Assembly (NCBI GenBank): GCA_910588625.1
Contig: CAJUQN010000136.1
Location: forward strand, 1-5,463
DNA: 5,463 bases
Reading direction: 5' to 3'
Origin: an uncultured Oscillospiraceae bacterium
GTDB taxonomy: Bacteria > Bacillota > Clostridia > Oscillospirales > Oscillospiraceae
The first letter of the stretch is position 1. The number at the start of each line of letters is the position of its first letter. Position numbers and translations under genes: made by a program. Under the pieces are notes generated by a model. The model saw nothing but the letters and a program-made list of their open reading frames with translations. It was not told the DNA's origin and searched no databases. Positions 3,756 to 5,463 of this stretch are shown piece by piece.

Positions 3756-5463
3756 TTACTTGAGATGCCAGATGTTCCGGGCGTACTCCTCCACGGCCCG
3801 GTCGGCGGAGAAGAAGCCCGCCTTTGCAATGTTCACTAGAGACATCTTGGTGAAGCGGGTCTTGACGCTGTAAATTTCGGACACGTCCCGCTGGGCCCGG
3901 ACATAGTCGTGAAAGTCTGCCAGACACATATAGGGGTCGGCGGGGCCCTTGTGGTTGGTGGTCAGGGAGCGTACGATGTCGTCGAAGTGCATCCCGGCGA
4001 TACCGCCCATAAGCATATCCATAACGGCCTTCAGCTCCGGGTCGTTGCGCACGTAGTCCAGGGGATTGTAGCCCCTCTGCCACAGCTCGTTAACCTCCGG
4101 GGTCTTGAGACCGAACAGCACGATGTTGTCGTCGCCCACCTGCTCGTGGATCTCCACGTTGGCGCCGTCCAGAGTGCCCAGAGTCACCGCGCCGTTGATC
4201 ATCAGCTTCATGTTGCCGGTGCCGCTGGCCTCCTTGCCAGCGATGGAAATCTGCTCGGAGATTTCGGCTGCAGGGATGATGATCTCGGCCAGGGAGACGT
4301 TGTAGTCCTCCATAAACACGACTTTCAGCTTGTCCTGGGTGTCCGGGTCGTGGTTGACCAGATTGGACACGGCCACAATGAGCTGGATGGTCTGCTTGGC
4401 CATGATATAGCCGGCGGATGCCTTGGCGGCGAAGATAAAGGTGCGGGGCTGGAAGGGGGCGCTGGGATTGTGCTTAATCTCCAGATACATATGGAGGATC
4501 TGGAGCACGTTGAGCAGCTGGCGCTTGTACTCGTGGAGGCGCTTGATCTGCACGTCGAACAGGGAGTTGGGGTCCACCACGATGCCGTTGCGCTTGAGGA
4601 TCAGATCGGACAGGCGTTTTTTGTTGTCCAGCTTGATATCCTGGAGCTGCTTGAGCACCTTGGCATCGTCCTTGTACTTCAGCAGTTTCTCCAGCTGGGT
4701 GGAGTCCTTCATGAAGCCGTCGCCGATGAGTTCACTGAGCAGAGCGGTGAGTTTCGGATTGGACTGGCACAGCCAGCGGCGGTAGGCGATGCCGTTGGTG
4801 ACGTTGCAGAAGTGGTCCGGCTCCATCTGGTAATAGTCCCGGAAGATGCTGTCCTTCAAAATCTCGGTGTGGAGCTTGGACACACCGTTGACCTTGTGGC
4901 AGGCGGCCAGACACAGATTGGCCATGCGGATTTCATCCTTGCTGATGACGGCCATATACTCGATCTTGCCCATGTCGTTTCCGTAGTAGCCATGGAGGTC
5001 CACGCGCAGGCGGCGGTCGATCTCCTGGACGATCTGGTACACACGGGGCAGCAACTGCTCGAACAGGCTCACATTCCAGCGCTCCAGGGCCTCGCTCATG
5101 ACGGTGTGGTTGGTGTAGGACAGGGTGCGGCAGGTGATGTCCCAGGCCTTGTCCCAGCTGTAGCTGTGCTCATCCACCAGCAGGCGCATCAGCTCGGGTA
5201 CACACAGGGCGGGATGGGTGTCGTTGATGTGGATGGAAACCTTGTCGGGCAGGTTGTCCAGGGTCTTGTTGTCCCGCAGGTGCTTGCGCAGGATGGTCTG
5301 CACGGAGGCGGACACCAGCAGGTACTGCTGGCGCAGACGCAGCTTTTTGCCCTCCGTGTGGTCGTCGGCGGGGTAAAGCACCTTGGAGATGACCTCCGCC
5401 ATGGTGTCGCCCTCCAGGGCCTTGGCGTAGTCGCCCCGGGAGAAGGCGGACATATCGAAGCTC
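3756..5463 (-). CDS. glgP: Glycogen/starch/alpha-glucan phosphorylase (5' end outside the window)
   Basis: This is a PLP-dependent GT35-family enzyme that removes glucose units from the ends of alpha-1,4-glucan by phosphorolysis, giving glucose-1-phosphate. The visible 568 codons cover the C-terminal two thirds. About 230-250 N-terminal residues lie beyond position 5463, and the ATG at 5453 is internal. In order, recognisable blocks are VSIHINDTHPALCVPELMRL, SYTNHTVMSEALERW, KVNGVSKLHTEI, CNVTNGIAYRRWL, FDVQIKRLHEYKRQLLN and the family signature EASGTGNMKLMIN. In the last block, the Lys encoded at 4208-4206 should hold the PLP cofactor as a Schiff base. The C-terminus, EEYARNIWHLK, closely matches the E. 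coli GlgP end, so the 3' end is intact. It is the most upstream gene of glgP-glk-pgi that can be seen; any promoter lies outside the window. No key residue is missing in the visible part. Confidence 0.97.
   Translation of the reverse strand, partial: SFDMSAFSRGDYAKALEGDTMAEVISKVLYPADDHTEGKKLRLRQQYLLVSASVQTILRKHLRDNKTLDNLPDKVSIHINDTHPALCVPELMRLLVDEHSYSWDKAWDITCRTLSYTNHTVMSEALERWNVSLFEQLLPRVYQIVQEIDRRLRVDLHGYYGNDMGKIEYMAVISKDEIRMANLCLAACHKVNGVSKLHTEILKDSIFRDYYQMEPDHFCNVTNGIAYRRWLCQSNPKLTALLSELIGDGFMKDSTQLEKLLKYKDDAKVLKQLQDIKLDNKKRLSDLILKRNGIVVDPNSLFDVQIKRLHEYKRQLLNVLQILHMYLEIKHNPSAPFQPRTFIFAAKASAGYIMAKQTIQLIVAVSNLVNHDPDTQDKLKVVFMEDYNVSLAEIIIPAAEISEQISIAGKEASGTGNMKLMINGAVTLGTLDGANVEIHEQVGDDNIVLFGLKTPEVNELWQRGYNPLDYVRNDPELKAVMDMLMGGIAGMHFDDIVRSLTTNHKGPADPYMCLADFHDYVRAQRDVSEIYSVKTRFTKMSLVNIAKAGFFSADRAVEEYARNIWHLK

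Noticed and set aside
2628..3839. 403-codon plus-strand open frame opposite glk
   Set aside because: It is antisense to the ROK glucokinase and spans two genes and a gap. The composition is rich in His, Gly and Ala with no recognisable motif.

Overview
The window reads as chromosomal DNA of a GC-rich Clostridia member. It probably comes from the Oscillospiraceae (Flavonifractor/Oscillibacter-like gut Firmicutes). This is inferred from the B. subtilis-like Pgi, the ROK glucokinase with a CXCX4C zinc motif, strong AGGAGG ribosome binding sites, GC-rich codon use, a PocR-type sensor, and IS256 and IS630 family debris. No rRNA, tRNA or CRISPR array is visible.

Layout. Positions 53-643 (+) encode a PocR ligand-sensing domain. 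Its coding sequence runs into the end of an IS256-family element, so the usual C-terminal output domain is missing. Positions about 591-1166 are nested transposon remnants: the left end and first ~38 codons of an IS256-family transposase (+), joined head-to-head at about 811-816 to an internally deleted IS630-family transposase (-). The IS630 piece keeps its start region and first catalytic Asp. It also has an A7 heptamer in the correct phase for -1 frameshifting. Positions about 1167-1456 look non-coding and hold several hairpins, including a perfect 10-bp inverted repeat at 1254-1286.

Positions 1457-5463 (-) form a tight carbohydrate operon, read right to left: glgP (glycogen phosphorylase, 5' end beyond the window), glk (ROK glucokinase) and pgi (glucose-6-phosphate isomerase). 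The gaps are 45 and 61 nt. Each gap carries a short GC-rich hairpin followed by a good Shine-Dalgarno sequence. The products fit together: GlgP releases glucose-1-phosphate from glycogen, Glk phosphorylates the free glucose that debranching would release, and Pgi passes glucose-6-phosphate into glycolysis. No phosphoglucomutase or debranching enzyme is in the window.

The operon is ordinary in content. The unusual material is the broken sensor and the IS scrap next to it. I do not see evidence for a new defence, RNA or mobile system here.
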